A stretch of DNA of 52,247 nucleotides. It comes from Sorangiineae bacterium NIC37A_2 (GTDB taxonomy: Bacteria; Myxococcota_A; Polyangia; Polyangiales; Polyangiaceae). A model generated the notes under the pieces. It worked only from the letters and a program-made list of their open reading frames with translations, had not been told where the DNA came from and made no database searches. The translations under genes and the position numbers were made by a program. Below are positions 16,618-24,931 of the stretch, piece after piece. The stretch is from positions 1 through 52,247 of the forward strand of contig NASX01000015.1 in assembly GCA_002085155.1 (NCBI GenBank). Direction: 5' to 3'. The stretch's first letter is position 1. The number at the start of each line of letters is the position of its first letter.

Positions 16618-17850
16618 TTAGGCGCCGCGATAAAAGCGAGGCACGCGGCGGGAGATGTTGGTGAGAATTTCCCAGGGAATGGTCCCGGCGCGCGCGGCGA
16701 GCTCGGTGGCGCCGATTTCGAAGGCGTGAGTGCCTTCTCCAGATTCCGGCGCGGCGCGACCACCGAGCAGCGTGACTTCGTCGCCGAGAGCGGCGCCCGG
16801 GATGTCCGTCACGTCGATCATCGTCATGTCCATGCTGACGACGCCAGCGATCGGAGCGCGCCGACCTCTCACAAGAAGCTCCCCATTGTTCGACAGGGCG
16901 CGCGAAAGACCATCCGCGTAGCCCATGGGCACGGTAGCGATAAGGGAGCGACGCCGGGCACGGAACGCGCTGCCGTAGCCGACCGGATCGCCCGCATCGA
17001 GGACTCGGAGCGACACGATGCGACTCTTCACGCTCATGGCGGGCCGGAGGCGACGGAGCAGCGCGCGGGACGCTTCGGAGGCGGGGAGCTCACCGTCCGA
17101 GAAGGGGCTGACGCCGTAGAGGAGGATGCCGGGGCGCGCGAGGTCATAGTGAGGATGGTCCCCGAGCAGAGCGGCGCTGTTTTCGGCGTGGCGCGCGCGG
17201 GGGACGAGCCCGTGCCTCTTGAAGATCGCCGTCGCTCCCTCGAAGTTCCGGAGCTGTTCGGGGGCGTTGCCCGTGCTCGGTCGATCGGCGGTCGCGAGAT
17301 GGGTCATGAGACCGTCGAAGATGATCTCCGGGCGGTCGCGGAGGCGCGCGGCCCAGCGGTCCCAGTTTTCGCGCCGCTCACCGAGGCGCCCCATGCCCGT
17401 GTCGACCTTGAGATGGGCCTCGAGGGGCGCGCCGTCGCTGCGGCGGACCGCGTCCGCGAGCGCTTCGAGCTCCCCTTCGCTCTGGAGCACCACCGTGAGC
17501 CGATGGTGCACGAGCTCCGAGTAGGCGTTTCCGTAATAGCCGCCCATGACCAGGATCGGCGCTGTGACGCCCGCTTCGCGCAGCTCGACGCCCTCTTCGA
17601 CGAGCGCGACGCAGAGCCCGTCGATCCCGGCGCGCTCGAGGGTGCGCGCGACCGCCTTAGCGCCGTGACCATAGGCGTCCGCTTTGACGACGCCCCAGAT
17701 GGCCACGCCGGGCGCGGCGCCGCGCAAGAGATGGAGATTGTGGCGGAGGCTGTCTAAGTCGACGACGGCGCGCGTCGGGCGCACAACGTCGGTCGGGAGC
17801 GCGCGCGCGGGGCGAAAGACGCGCGGGACGTCAGCTTCGCTCTCGCTCAT
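16618..17850 (-). CDS. alr: Alanine racemase
   Basis: PLP enzyme converting L- to D-alanine for peptidoglycan. 410 residues with the PLP lysine in VVKADAYGHG (about 55-64), HLKVDTGMGRLG (about 145-156), the MTHLATAD segment (about 182-189), the catalytic tyrosine in VGYGSAF (about 269-275), and VSMDMTMIDVT (about 318-328). Two-domain layout and length fit. ATG at 17850. The extra ~25 residues before the barrel are not conserved in the family. It is a single-gene unit with no cell-wall genes next to it. Confidence 0.95.
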   Translation of the reverse strand: MSESEADVPRVFRPARALPTDVVRPTRAVVDLDSLRHNLHLLRGAAPGVAIWGVVKADAYGHGAKAVARTLERAGIDGLCVALVEEGVELREAGVTAPILVMGGYYGNAYSELVHHRLTVVLQSEGELEALADAVRRSDGAPLEAHLKVDTGMGRLGERRENWDRWAARLRDRPEIIFDGLMTHLATADRPSTGNAPEQLRNFEGATAIFKRHGLVPRARHAENSAALLGDHPHYDLARPGILLYGVSPFSDGELPASEASRALLRRLRPAMSVKSRIVSLRVLDAGDPVGYGSAFRARRRSLIATVPMGYADGLSRALSNNGELLVRGRRAPIAGVVSMDMTMIDVTDIPGAALGDEVTLLGGRAAPESGEGTHAFEIGATELAARAGTIPWEILTNISRRVPRFYRGA

Positions 17851-17937
17851 CGGGGCCTCGGCTCCATGGGGGTGCCCAGCCTATAGCGCATCTCCAGGGA
17901 GGGGAGGCCTGAAAAGCGCGCCAGGAGCGCGCGCGGG

Positions 17938-18260
17938 GGCAGGGAGGGAAGAGGAGCGCGGGAAGGGGCGTAGAAATGAGTTTGTGCGGAGCCCGCGGGG
18001 GGCGCGGAGCGGGCGGGAGAAGGTTGAGCGATGAGCGCGCGGTGGCGCGGAGCGGGCGGGAGGTAGGTTGAGCGATGAGCGCGCGGGCGCGGAGCGCCGG
18101 GGAGAAGGCTGAGCGATGAGCGCGCGGGCGCGGAGCGCCGGGGAGAAGGCTGAGCGATGAGCGCGCGGAGGCGCGGAGCGCGCGGTGGCGCGGAGCGCGC
18201 GGGGGAGCGCGCGGTGGCAGGGAGGGAAGATGAGCGCGCGCGGGGGGCGCGGAGCGCGAG
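17938..18260. repeat. GC-rich minisatellite, 41-43 bp units (locus B)
   Basis: After a block shared with locus A (17941-17986), four units start at 18001, 18044, 18086 and 18127, each of the form GGCGCGGAGCG...GGAG, AAGGCTGAGCGATGAGCGCG. Shorter decayed units (GGCGCGGAGCGCGCGGT) continue to about 18260. Units 3 and 4 are nearly identical, indicating recent duplication. Together with the two elements below it fills the 640-bp gap between alr and the GST gene; long frames across it are repeat artefacts. Confidence 0.9.
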
Positions 18261-18297
18261 GGGCGCGGCAGTTTCCGGTGAGGAAAGTTGAGGCGTC

Positions 18298-18365
18298 GAG
18301 CTCAGGGGAAGGCTCGGTGGGGCTCTGCTGGAAGTGATGGACCGGGGCCAAAGAAGGAAGAGGAG
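18298..18365 (+). repeat. Dispersed GATGGACCGGGGCC element, copy 3
   Basis: GAGCTCAGGGGAAGGCTCGG, spacer, GTGATGGACCGGGGCCAAAG and a purine-rich tail. It follows minisatellite locus B by about 40 bp and precedes the 49-bp tandem repeat. It lies 3' of the minus-strand GST gene. Confidence 0.85.
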
Positions 18366-18380
18366 CGAGCTGGCCCTTCC

Positions 18381-18489
18381 GGGTGCGCTCCGGCGCTTTC
18401 GGCGGAGCCCGCGTGGAGCAGGAGCGACCGGGTGCGCTCCGGCGCTTTCGGCGGAGCCCGCGTGGAGCAGGAGCGACTGGGTGCGCGCC
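18381..18489. repeat. 49-bp tandem repeat abutting the GST 3' end
   Basis: Unit 1 (18381-18429) and unit 2 (18430-18478) start GGGTGCGCTCCGGCGCTTTC and end GGAGCAGGAGCGAC plus C or T, so they differ only at the last base. A third copy starts at 18479 and breaks off after GGGTGCGC, just before the GST stop codon (18490-18492). Confidence 0.9.
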
Positions 18490-19128
18490 TCAGTTGAGCT
18501 TGGGCGGTTCGAGCGGAAGGTAAGTCTTGCGGAACTCGGGGAGCGCTTCGAGCCGCGCGCAAAAGGCTTCGAGGCGCGGCGCGAGATCGAAGAGCCGAAA
18601 ATCCGGATGCGCATCGGTCGCGAAGCGGAGCGCAGTGCCGACGATGATGTCTGCGTGAGAGATGCGCTCGCTCAAGAAGCCGCTCTCGGGTGCCCTCTGA
18701 TCGAGCCAGCGCGCGGAGTCCTGGAGCTGGGTGCGGATGCGTTCCAGCCAGGGGCGGCTCCGCGCCTCCGGCGCGTGGAAGTTGAGCTCATAGACGCCGT
18801 GCACGGCCTTGTCGGCGAGACCGGCGGCGACGCCGATGATTTGGCGCGCTTTCAGGCGATCCTCAGGGCTCTCGGGCAGGAGGACCCGCTGCTTCGGCTC
18901 CTGCTCGTCGAGGTAAGCGAGGATGACGTGACTATCCATGAGCAGCTCCCCGCTCGGCAGCCGCAAGGTCGGGGCGCGGCGGAGGGGACTATACTCGGCG
19001 AAGCGCTCTGCATCGCCCACGGTGCGAAGCGCGAGATTGTCGTAGGACTTCCCGTAGAGCTCGAGCGCGATCGCGACGCGGCGAACGAAGGGCGAATCGA
19101 GCATCCCAATCAACAAATAGTCCGTCAC
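18490..19128 (-). CDS. Glutathione S-transferase family protein
   Basis: 212 residues. The N-terminal thioredoxin-like domain has MLDSPFVRRVAIALEL (SPF-VRR near the usual catalytic Ser/Cys position), RAPTLRLPSGELLMDSHVI (cis-Pro then the Glu/Asp-Ser glutathione-binding pair), and an all-helical C-terminal domain with the ADIIVGTAL N-capping segment. Conjugation or reduction with glutathione is known for the family; the substrate here is unknown. Its ATG overlaps the stop of the MATE gene by 4 bp (ATGA type), so the two are translationally coupled, consistent with a detoxification and export pair. Confidence 0.88.
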   Translation of the reverse strand: MTDYLLIGMLDSPFVRRVAIALELYGKSYDNLALRTVGDAERFAEYSPLRRAPTLRLPSGELLMDSHVILAYLDEQEPKQRVLLPESPEDRLKARQIIGVAAGLADKAVHGVYELNFHAPEARSRPWLERIRTQLQDSARWLDQRAPESGFLSERISHADIIVGTALRFATDAHPDFRLFDLAPRLEAFCARLEALPEFRKTYLPLEPPKLN

Positions 19129-20522
19129 ATTGCCTCCGTTTCTGAGAGCGAGAGGGGAGCGATGGACTCATCGTCCCCGAGCTCCGCGAGCTTCTTCTTC
19201 GTGCGGAGCGCGATGATCGCGAGGCCAATTGTCACCTCGACGAAGATCGCCGCCCAGGCCCCCGACGCCCCCATCGTACCCTGCACGCTCCAAAGATAAG
19301 TGAGCGGAGGCGTCACGATCCAGGCGCAAAGCACCGCGCACCAAGCCACGAAGTGGAAATCGCCGAGGCCCCGCAGGGTGCCCTTGAGGATGTTGTAGGC
19401 GGCGTTCGCCATCTGGATGCTAGCGGTGCCGATCAGGGCGGGAGTTGTCGCGGCGACGACCGTGGGTTCGTGGGTGAAGGCGCGGGCGATCGGCAGGCGA
19501 AGCAGGACACAGGTGGTGCTGAAGAGGACCGCGAAGCCGACAGCAAGCCAGACGCCTGCCTGGTTGATGCGGCGGATGAGCGAGTAGGAGCGCGCCCCGA
19601 AGGCCTGCGCCGTGAGCACCGAGGCAGCGTCCGAGAGCGCAATGAGCGGTAAGAACGCGAACAGGCTGACCTGGAGCGTGATCTGATGCGCCGCAACGTG
19701 CGCCGAGCCCGCGTAGGAGAGGAGCAGGGGGACCGCGGCGAAGGCCATCATGTCGAGCACCCGCTCGGCGCCCATCGGTGTTCCGAGGCGCAAGAGAGCC
19801 ATCGCTTCCGCGTTCGAAGCTCTCCAGGCGCCCTTCCAGAGCCCGACCCGACGACCCCCAGACGCGCCGAGCGCCTCTTTGGCGGCCATGAGCAGAACGA
19901 GCAGCTCGACGCCGTGGGCGATGGCGGTCGCCAGGGCTGAGCCATCCGTTCCGAGGCCGAACACGAACAGGAAAATGGCGTTGAGAGGCACGTTCACGAC
20001 GTTCGCCACGATCGCCGCACGCATGGGGGCGCTGGCCCAGGATTGTCCGGTGAGCCATTGGCCGAGCGCCGCGCTCGCGAGGATCGCCGGGATGCCGAGG
20101 CCGCGGATGGCCGCGTAGCGAGCCCCTTGGGCACCAGTCTCCGGATCTGCCGCCATCCAAGGCAAAAGCGCCGCGCTTCCGAGCGCGACGAGGAAGCTGA
20201 CGAATCCGAGTCCGAGCCCGAGCCGGAGAAAAACCCCGAGCAAGCGATCGATTTCCGCCTGGTCCCGTCGACCCACCGCCTGCCCTACGAGCATGCGGCA
20301 GGCGGAGAGCACCGATTGGCCGAAGGAGCTCACGGTCAGCACGAACATCGAGCCGAGCCCGACCGCGGCGAGGGCTGCCTCCCCGAGCCTTCCTACAAAA
20401 AGGGTGTCGACCACGCTCATCATGCTGAAGGAGACGAGCTGGAGCACGAGAGGCCCGGCGAGCTTCAGAAGGGCACGCTCGGGGGCTTTCGACCAGGAAG
20501 GAGCGGAAGGAGAAGAGGACAC
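19125..20522 (-). CDS. MATE family efflux transporter
   Basis: 465 residues with about 12 membrane helices in two repeated halves. Family hallmarks include the N-terminal LKLAGPLVLQLVSFSMMSVVDTLFVGRLGEAALAA segment (about 20-54, two helices) and the matching second-half opening RLGTPMGAERVLDMMAFAAVPLL. MATE pumps export cationic drugs or metabolites using a Na+ or H+ gradient. GTG start at 20522, with a weak RBS. First gene of a MATE-GST pair. No adjacent regulator; the upstream ~230 bp to the next gene contain no other recognisable feature. Confidence 0.93.
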   Translation of the reverse strand: MSSSPSAPSWSKAPERALLKLAGPLVLQLVSFSMMSVVDTLFVGRLGEAALAAVGLGSMFVLTVSSFGQSVLSACRMLVGQAVGRRDQAEIDRLLGVFLRLGLGLGFVSFLVALGSAALLPWMAADPETGAQGARYAAIRGLGIPAILASAALGQWLTGQSWASAPMRAAIVANVVNVPLNAIFLFVFGLGTDGSALATAIAHGVELLVLLMAAKEALGASGGRRVGLWKGAWRASNAEAMALLRLGTPMGAERVLDMMAFAAVPLLLSYAGSAHVAAHQITLQVSLFAFLPLIALSDAASVLTAQAFGARSYSLIRRINQAGVWLAVGFAVLFSTTCVLLRLPIARAFTHEPTVVAATTPALIGTASIQMANAAYNILKGTLRGLGDFHFVAWCAVLCAWIVTPPLTYLWSVQGTMGASGAWAAIFVEVTIGLAIIALRTKKKLAELGDDESIAPLSLSETEAM

Positions 20523-20754
20523 GACCGAGAGGGGGCCGGTGAGGATGGCATCCGGACGCGAGCGTCAGGAGGGCGCGCTGGGCGGCCGAAGGGGAGAACT
20601 CGTCCTCTGCGCTTCAAGGACGCGCGAACTCTGAAGTGAGAGTCGAGGGGCGTCAAGGCGTCGAGGAGCGAGTATTTCGCGGGAAAGGCGCCTGCCAGCC
20701 CAGGAAGAAAAAGATGGACTCAAGGGATCGCTGCCGCGGTCGTTCTCCCCGGAG

Positions 20755-21030
20755 ATGACCAGCGCAATCGGCCGAGCAGGGGAGGGTGCCATCGTCGCGA
20801 TCGGTGACGCCTTTGAACGTCACGCGTCCGCCGCCGAGCAGGTGGCTCGCGGATTCCCATCCGACACGGCAGCGGCTCAGGTGGAGCTCTCGCCGGAGAG
20901 TCGCGACCTCGCAGCTGCCTTCGTTCAGATGATCGACGCGGGCGCGTCCGTGTCGGCCCAAGTCACCGTCCTCGAGACCGTCGATCAAACGACGAAAGAG
21001 CTCACCAGCGATCGCGACAATTCGAAATGA
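20755..21030 (+). CDS. Small protein resembling flagellar rod/hook terminal helices (hypothetical)
   Basis: 91 residues. The start (MTSAIGRAGEGAIVAIGDAF) and the end (LAAAFVQMIDAGASVSAQVTVLETVDQTTKEL) follow the pattern of flagellar basal-body rod proteins such as FlgC, whose N- and C-terminal helices pack together and end ...V.M..A....A...V.ETAD....L. The whole middle of a rod protein is missing and no flagellar genes are nearby. Orphan proteins of this style occur widely, with unknown function. ATG 20755 has no well-spaced RBS. Coding is plausible rather than certain. Confidence 0.45.
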   Translation: MTSAIGRAGEGAIVAIGDAFERHASAAEQVARGFPSDTAAAQVELSPESRDLAAAFVQMIDAGASVSAQVTVLETVDQTTKELTSDRDNSK

Positions 21031-21191
21031 AGCGCTTCCCCTCAAGAAAAAACAAGGTGCGGACGCGCTCGTCCCCCCGAAAAACCGACGAACGGATGCG
21101 AGTCGCTCAGCGGTCTCTCACGAACTGGGCGCCCTCGTTCAGCCTAGGATTCGCCTGAAGAGCCCAGGCTCACGAGCGCGAGCGAGCGCGC

Positions 21192-21218
21192 GGCAAATGT
21201 GAATCGTAACATTTTGCC
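21192..21218. promoter_or_regulatory. Inverted repeat in the region upstream of the VWA lipoprotein
   Basis: GGCAAATGT and ACATTTTGCC form a near-perfect palindrome around an 8-base centre, in a locally AT-rich stretch 140 bp before ATG 21360. It could be an operator or a terminator for the small ORF upstream. The rest of the 330-bp gap (21031-21359) shows only an A-rich patch near 21043 and an AGGAG at 21339-21343. Confidence 0.4.
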
Positions 21219-21359
21219 CTGCTACACAATTCCACTCAAACAGGGTCCCGATCGCGGAATCTTGAAAGTGGAAGCACATTCGCGACTTTGGTGAGGTGCC
21301 TCGCGTTACCATTCCTAAGCTGGCCCCTTCGAGCCAGCAGGAGCGGGTGAACGCGCCCG

Positions 21360-22832
21360 ATGCACTCGATGAACCGAAGACTCGCATACTCAGGTTTGAG
21401 CTCTCTGCTCGTGGTTGGATCCGTTTTGGCTTGCGGCTCTTCGAAGGCCCCGGGTGACAAGGATCCCGGACCTTCGTCGGGCGCGGACTCCTCGCAGAGC
21501 GACGGAGACGGAAGCGGCGACGGGAATCCGGCCGGAAGCGGCGGGAATTTCAGCGACGGCGGCGACGACGACTCCGAGGATGGTCTGATCGTCGGAGGCG
21601 GCACGGGCGGCTCGGGGTCGGTCGCTTTTAACGGCGGGGTCCGGGTCCTCACGGCTGACGAGGTGGCGGAGCTGACGGAGAGCGAGTGCGCCGGGTTCAG
21701 CGACACGCCGGACGTCTACCTGCCGACGCTGCAGCTGATCGTCGACCAGAGCATGTCGATGAACGACCCGCCCTGTGTCGACATGGGCGGAGAAGTGCCC
21801 GGCACCGGCGGCGGCCCCGGAGGCGACGACGGACCGATCGTGGGTCCGGGCCCGGGTCCCGGTCCCGGACTGGGTGGGTGTGCGACCGGGACGATGTACA
21901 CCCCTGAACCTGTCGAAGGTTCGAAGTGGCTCTTGAGTGTCCCGCCGATGCTGGCGGCTCTCGACGCATTTCCCGATGGGATGTCCGTCGGAATGCTTCT
22001 GTTCCCGACCGCTGACTCGACGCGCGGCATGGCTCAGTGTGTCAGCGATCAGAGCATGATCCCGATTCAGCCGCTGGGAGCCCCAGGCTCGATGCAGCGC
22101 GCGGCGCTCGCGGATGCGCTCACGAACGCGCGCCTCGTCTACAACACCCCGACCCACGACGCGCTCCACTTCGCGCTGACCGAAAGCCTCGAGCCTTACG
22201 AAGGGGGAGGGGCGAAGTTTGTCGTCCTTCTCACCGATGGCGCTCCGACGCAGCCCCTCGGCTGCGGACGCACGAATGGGAGCAGCGCGACCGCCCCGCT
22301 CCAGCCGATTCTGGACGAGATCGCTGCGGCCGCCGCGAAAGGAATCAAGACCTATATCCTCGGCGCACCGGGGAGCGAGAAGAACGGTCAGACCAACGAA
22401 GACATGCGGCCCTTCCTCTCGGAGGCGGCGAAGCTCGGCGGGACGGCGCCGGATGGCTGCCAGATCGATAGCGCCCCCTATTGCCACTTCGACATGAGCG
22501 CGGAGCCCGACTTCGCCGCTGCGCTGGCCACCGCCCTCGGCAAGGTGACCACGGGCGTTGTTGACGCGTGCACCTTCGTCATCCCCGAGGACATCGGCTC
22601 GAAGAGCGAAGAGTTCGACGTCGATAAGACGAATCTCATCGTCAAGAAGGGAGATGGATCGCAGGTCCTGATCTTGCGGGACGACTCTCCGGCGGACTGC
22701 TCGGAAGGCTGGACCCTCAATGGAAACCAGATCACCCTCTGCCCGCAGACCTGTGACTCCTACAAGGCCGACCCGACCGCGGAGGTCACCCTCTCCTTTG
22801 GGTGCAACGCGATCGAGCCTCTGCCCGCCTGA
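21360..22832 (+). CDS. VWA-domain lipoprotein with Gly/Ser/Asp-rich linker
   Basis: 490 residues. Signal peptide with lipobox SVLACGS (Cys25), then a ~65-residue Gly/Ser/Asp-rich linker. A von Willebrand factor A domain starts near residue 120: the MIDAS metal site reads DQSMS (129-133, the DxSxS motif), with TPTHDAL (about 263-269) and LLTDGAP (about 290-296). A Gly/Pro-rich loop (about 142-173) is inserted right after the MIDAS strand, including a perfect GPGPGPGPG run. Cys-containing C-terminal domain of ~90 residues. Probably surface-anchored and adhesive or ligand-binding. ATG 21369 is an alternative start. Confidence 0.88.
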   Translation: MHSMNRRLAYSGLSSLLVVGSVLACGSSKAPGDKDPGPSSGADSSQSDGDGSGDGNPAGSGGNFSDGGDDDSEDGLIVGGGTGGSGSVAFNGGVRVLTADEVAELTESECAGFSDTPDVYLPTLQLIVDQSMSMNDPPCVDMGGEVPGTGGGPGGDDGPIVGPGPGPGPGLGGCATGTMYTPEPVEGSKWLLSVPPMLAALDAFPDGMSVGMLLFPTADSTRGMAQCVSDQSMIPIQPLGAPGSMQRAALADALTNARLVYNTPTHDALHFALTESLEPYEGGGAKFVVLLTDGAPTQPLGCGRTNGSSATAPLQPILDEIAAAAAKGIKTYILGAPGSEKNGQTNEDMRPFLSEAAKLGGTAPDGCQIDSAPYCHFDMSAEPDFAAALATALGKVTTGVVDACTFVIPEDIGSKSEEFDVDKTNLIVKKGDGSQVLILRDDSPADCSEGWTLNGNQITLCPQTCDSYKADPTAEVTLSFGCNAIEPLPA

Positions 22833-22953
22833 TTCTCCCCTATCTTTGGGCCCCGGCGCGTGACTCCCGAGGGGTCGTGCCCGAGCCTTTGTCTGAGAAA
22901 GGCTGGCGCGCCTGTCCCCGCTTGCTACGCTTCCATGTTCCCCGGGAGGTTCA

Positions 22954-24231
22954 ATGGAGGAGGCAACTACGACATGGAGCCGGGAGGCGCTGCTTCGCGC
23001 CCCGCGTCCGCGCCAGCTCCCGCTCGCTCCGGTCGCCGATCCTCCGCGGCGCAAGTTGCCTCTGCTCGCCGAGCCGACGGAGGTCGATCGCGTCCGACCG
23101 ATCTATTGTGTCTGGGAGATCACGCTCGCTTGTGATCTCGCCTGTCGCCATTGTGGCTCTCGTGCGGGAAAGGCGCGTCCGAGTGAGCTCTCGACCGAGG
23201 AGGCGCTCTCTCTCGCCGATCAGCTCATCGAGCTCGGCATCCGCGAGGTCACGCTGATCGGCGGCGAAGCGTACCTGCGGCCCGACTGGCTCCAGCTCGT
23301 CGAGCGCTTCGCGCGCTCGGATGTGCTCGTCTCGATCACGACGGGCGGGCGCGGTTTGACCCCCGAGCTCGCGCGAGCCGCGAAAAATAGCGGTCTTCGC
23401 GCCGCGAGCGTCTCCCTCGATGGCATGCGTGAGGTGCACGATCGGTTGCGCGGGGTCCAGGGATCGTTTGACGCGGCGCTCCGCGCGATGGACGCGATCG
23501 GGAGCGCAGATCTCGAGCTCTTCAACAACACACAGATCAATCGTCTCTCCTATCCGGACTTGCCCGAGCTCCTCGAGACGATCGCGGCGCGCGGCTCGCG
23601 CGCTTGGCAGATCATGCTGACGGTGCCGATGGGGCGAGCGGCGGACGAACCCGAGGTGATGATCCAGCCCTACGAGCTCGTCGAAGTGTTCCCGCTGCTC
23701 GCAACGTTGAAGCAGCGCGCCGATGAGCTCGGTGTGCTCGTCTGGCGCGGCAACACCCTCGGCTATTTTGGGCCCTACGAGAGCATCCTTCAGAGCCATC
23801 TGCCGAGCGGGCACGGCTCGTCCTGTGGCGCGGGTCGTTCCACGATCGGTATCGAAGCAGACGGGACCATCAAAGGCTGCCCCTCGCTCGGGACGAAGAA
23901 GTGGACCGCGGGGAACATTCTCGACGCTCCTCTCGAGGACATTTGGACGAAAGCAGAGCCGCTCCGTTACACACGAACGCGCACCGAGGCCGATCTCTGG
24001 GGCTATTGCGCCGAGTGTTACTACCGAAAAGTCTGCAAAGGCGGGTGCACCTGGATGAGCGACATGCTGCTCGGGCGCCCCGGAAACAATCCCTACTGTC
24101 ACCACCGGGCCCTCGAAATGAAGGCCCGCGGCCTCCGGGAGCGAGTCCAGAAAGTCGAGGCCGCTCCCGGTCAACCATTCGATCAGGGGCTCTTTGAGCT
24201 GATCGTCGAACCCCTTGTCGCGGGCACGTGA
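22954..24231 (+). CDS. Radical SAM/SPASM maturase-like protein
   Basis: 425 residues. The radical SAM 4Fe-4S motif is C60-x3-C64-x2-C67 (CDLACRHC), followed by GGEAYLRPDW (about 103-112) and the barrel segment SVSLDG. The C-terminal SPASM region has seven cysteines (C291, C309, C352, C355, C361, C365, C382; YCAECYYRKVCKGGC), as in enzymes carrying two auxiliary clusters, which mostly modify ribosomally made peptides or proteins. ATG 22954 has GGGAGG 5-10 bp upstream. The gene is directly followed, same strand, by a Gly-rich protein with repeated PxYGA motifs, the natural candidate substrate. No separate leader-binding domain is seen; the ~45 residues before the barrel are Pro/Arg-rich. Confidence 0.92.
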   Translation: MEEATTTWSREALLRAPRPRQLPLAPVADPPRRKLPLLAEPTEVDRVRPIYCVWEITLACDLACRHCGSRAGKARPSELSTEEALSLADQLIELGIREVTLIGGEAYLRPDWLQLVERFARSDVLVSITTGGRGLTPELARAAKNSGLRAASVSLDGMREVHDRLRGVQGSFDAALRAMDAIGSADLELFNNTQINRLSYPDLPELLETIAARGSRAWQIMLTVPMGRAADEPEVMIQPYELVEVFPLLATLKQRADELGVLVWRGNTLGYFGPYESILQSHLPSGHGSSCGAGRSTIGIEADGTIKGCPSLGTKKWTAGNILDAPLEDIWTKAEPLRYTRTRTEADLWGYCAECYYRKVCKGGCTWMSDMLLGRPGNNPYCHHRALEMKARGLRERVQKVEAAPGQPFDQGLFELIVEPLVAGT

Positions 24232-24313
24232 GGAGGAGCTCTTGAGCTCACCGGAAGATGGGGCACCTGGGGGCGCCCGAGAAAGTTCTACTGAAGTCTA
24301 GAGTGAGGATGTT

Positions 24314-24931
24314 ATGAAATTGGTACCATGTGCTTCTTGTTCTCGTCACATTGCTCTCGAAGAGACGGCCTGTCCTTTCTGTGGTGCGCCCCATGAGGCG
24401 GGTGTGGAGGCGGCGCAGGCAGCGGTGGCAGAGCGCTGGGAGTCGACGACGCGCCTCGGCCGCGCGGCGATGATTGCGCTCGGGGCGCTGGCGGTGGCGC
24501 CGGCGGCCTGTGGCGGCGAGTCGGACTCGGGAGGAACCGGTGGCCGCCAGGGGACAGGTGCTATGGCGAATGCCGGCGGCGCTGAAGCCACAGGAGGCGT
24601 GGGGGCGAGCAGTGGCGCGGGCGGAGATCAGGCGTCACCGGTCTACGGCGCGCCGGCCATCGGAGGACAGGGCGTCGTCACGGGCGGTCAGGGCAACGGC
24701 GGCGGCACGCCTTCCGACGGCGGAGGATCTCCGGGAGGAGGCGCGTCCCCCGGCGGAGGCGCGTCCCCCGGCGGCGGCGCAGCGGGGATCGGCGGAGACC
24801 TGGTCGCGCCCGTCTATGGCGCGCCCGCGGCCGGTGGGCAGCGGACGGACGTGGGATCGGGAGGCGGTGGCGTGGACGTCCCGATCTACGGTGCCGCGCC
24901 CATCGGTGCCCATAAGATCTTTAGGCGCTAA
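24314..24931 (+). CDS. Zinc-ribbon, Gly-rich protein with three PxYGA motifs; candidate radical SAM substrate
   Basis: 205 residues in four parts: an N-terminal zinc ribbon (C6-x2-C9 and C20-x2-C23, CASC and CPFC); a linker; a hydrophobic segment ending in a cysteine (AAMIALGALAVAPAAC, to Cys66), either a membrane span or a lipobox-like site after a cytoplasmic head; and a ~140-residue Gly/Ser/Ala-rich tail. In the tail PVYGAPAIGG (109-118), PVYGAPAAGG (166-175) and PIYGAAPIG (190-198) recur, each preceded by Gly-Gly and a short stretch. An in-frame repeat ASPGGG lies at about 138-155. I infer, not see, that the 83-bp-upstream maturase modifies the Tyr-containing motifs. GAGG precedes ATG 24314. 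Confidence 0.7.
   Translation: MKLVPCASCSRHIALEETACPFCGAPHEAGVEAAQAAVAERWESTTRLGRAAMIALGALAVAPAACGGESDSGGTGGRQGTGAMANAGGAEATGGVGASSGAGGDQASPVYGAPAIGGQGVVTGGQGNGGGTPSDGGGSPGGGASPGGGASPGGGAAGIGGDLVAPVYGAPAAGGQRTDVGSGGGGVDVPIYGAAPIGAHKIFRR

Noticed and set aside
17847-18614. Ala/Pro/Arg/Ser-rich minus ORFs over the repeat region
   Set aside because: Translations of GC-rich minisatellite units; no conserved sequence.
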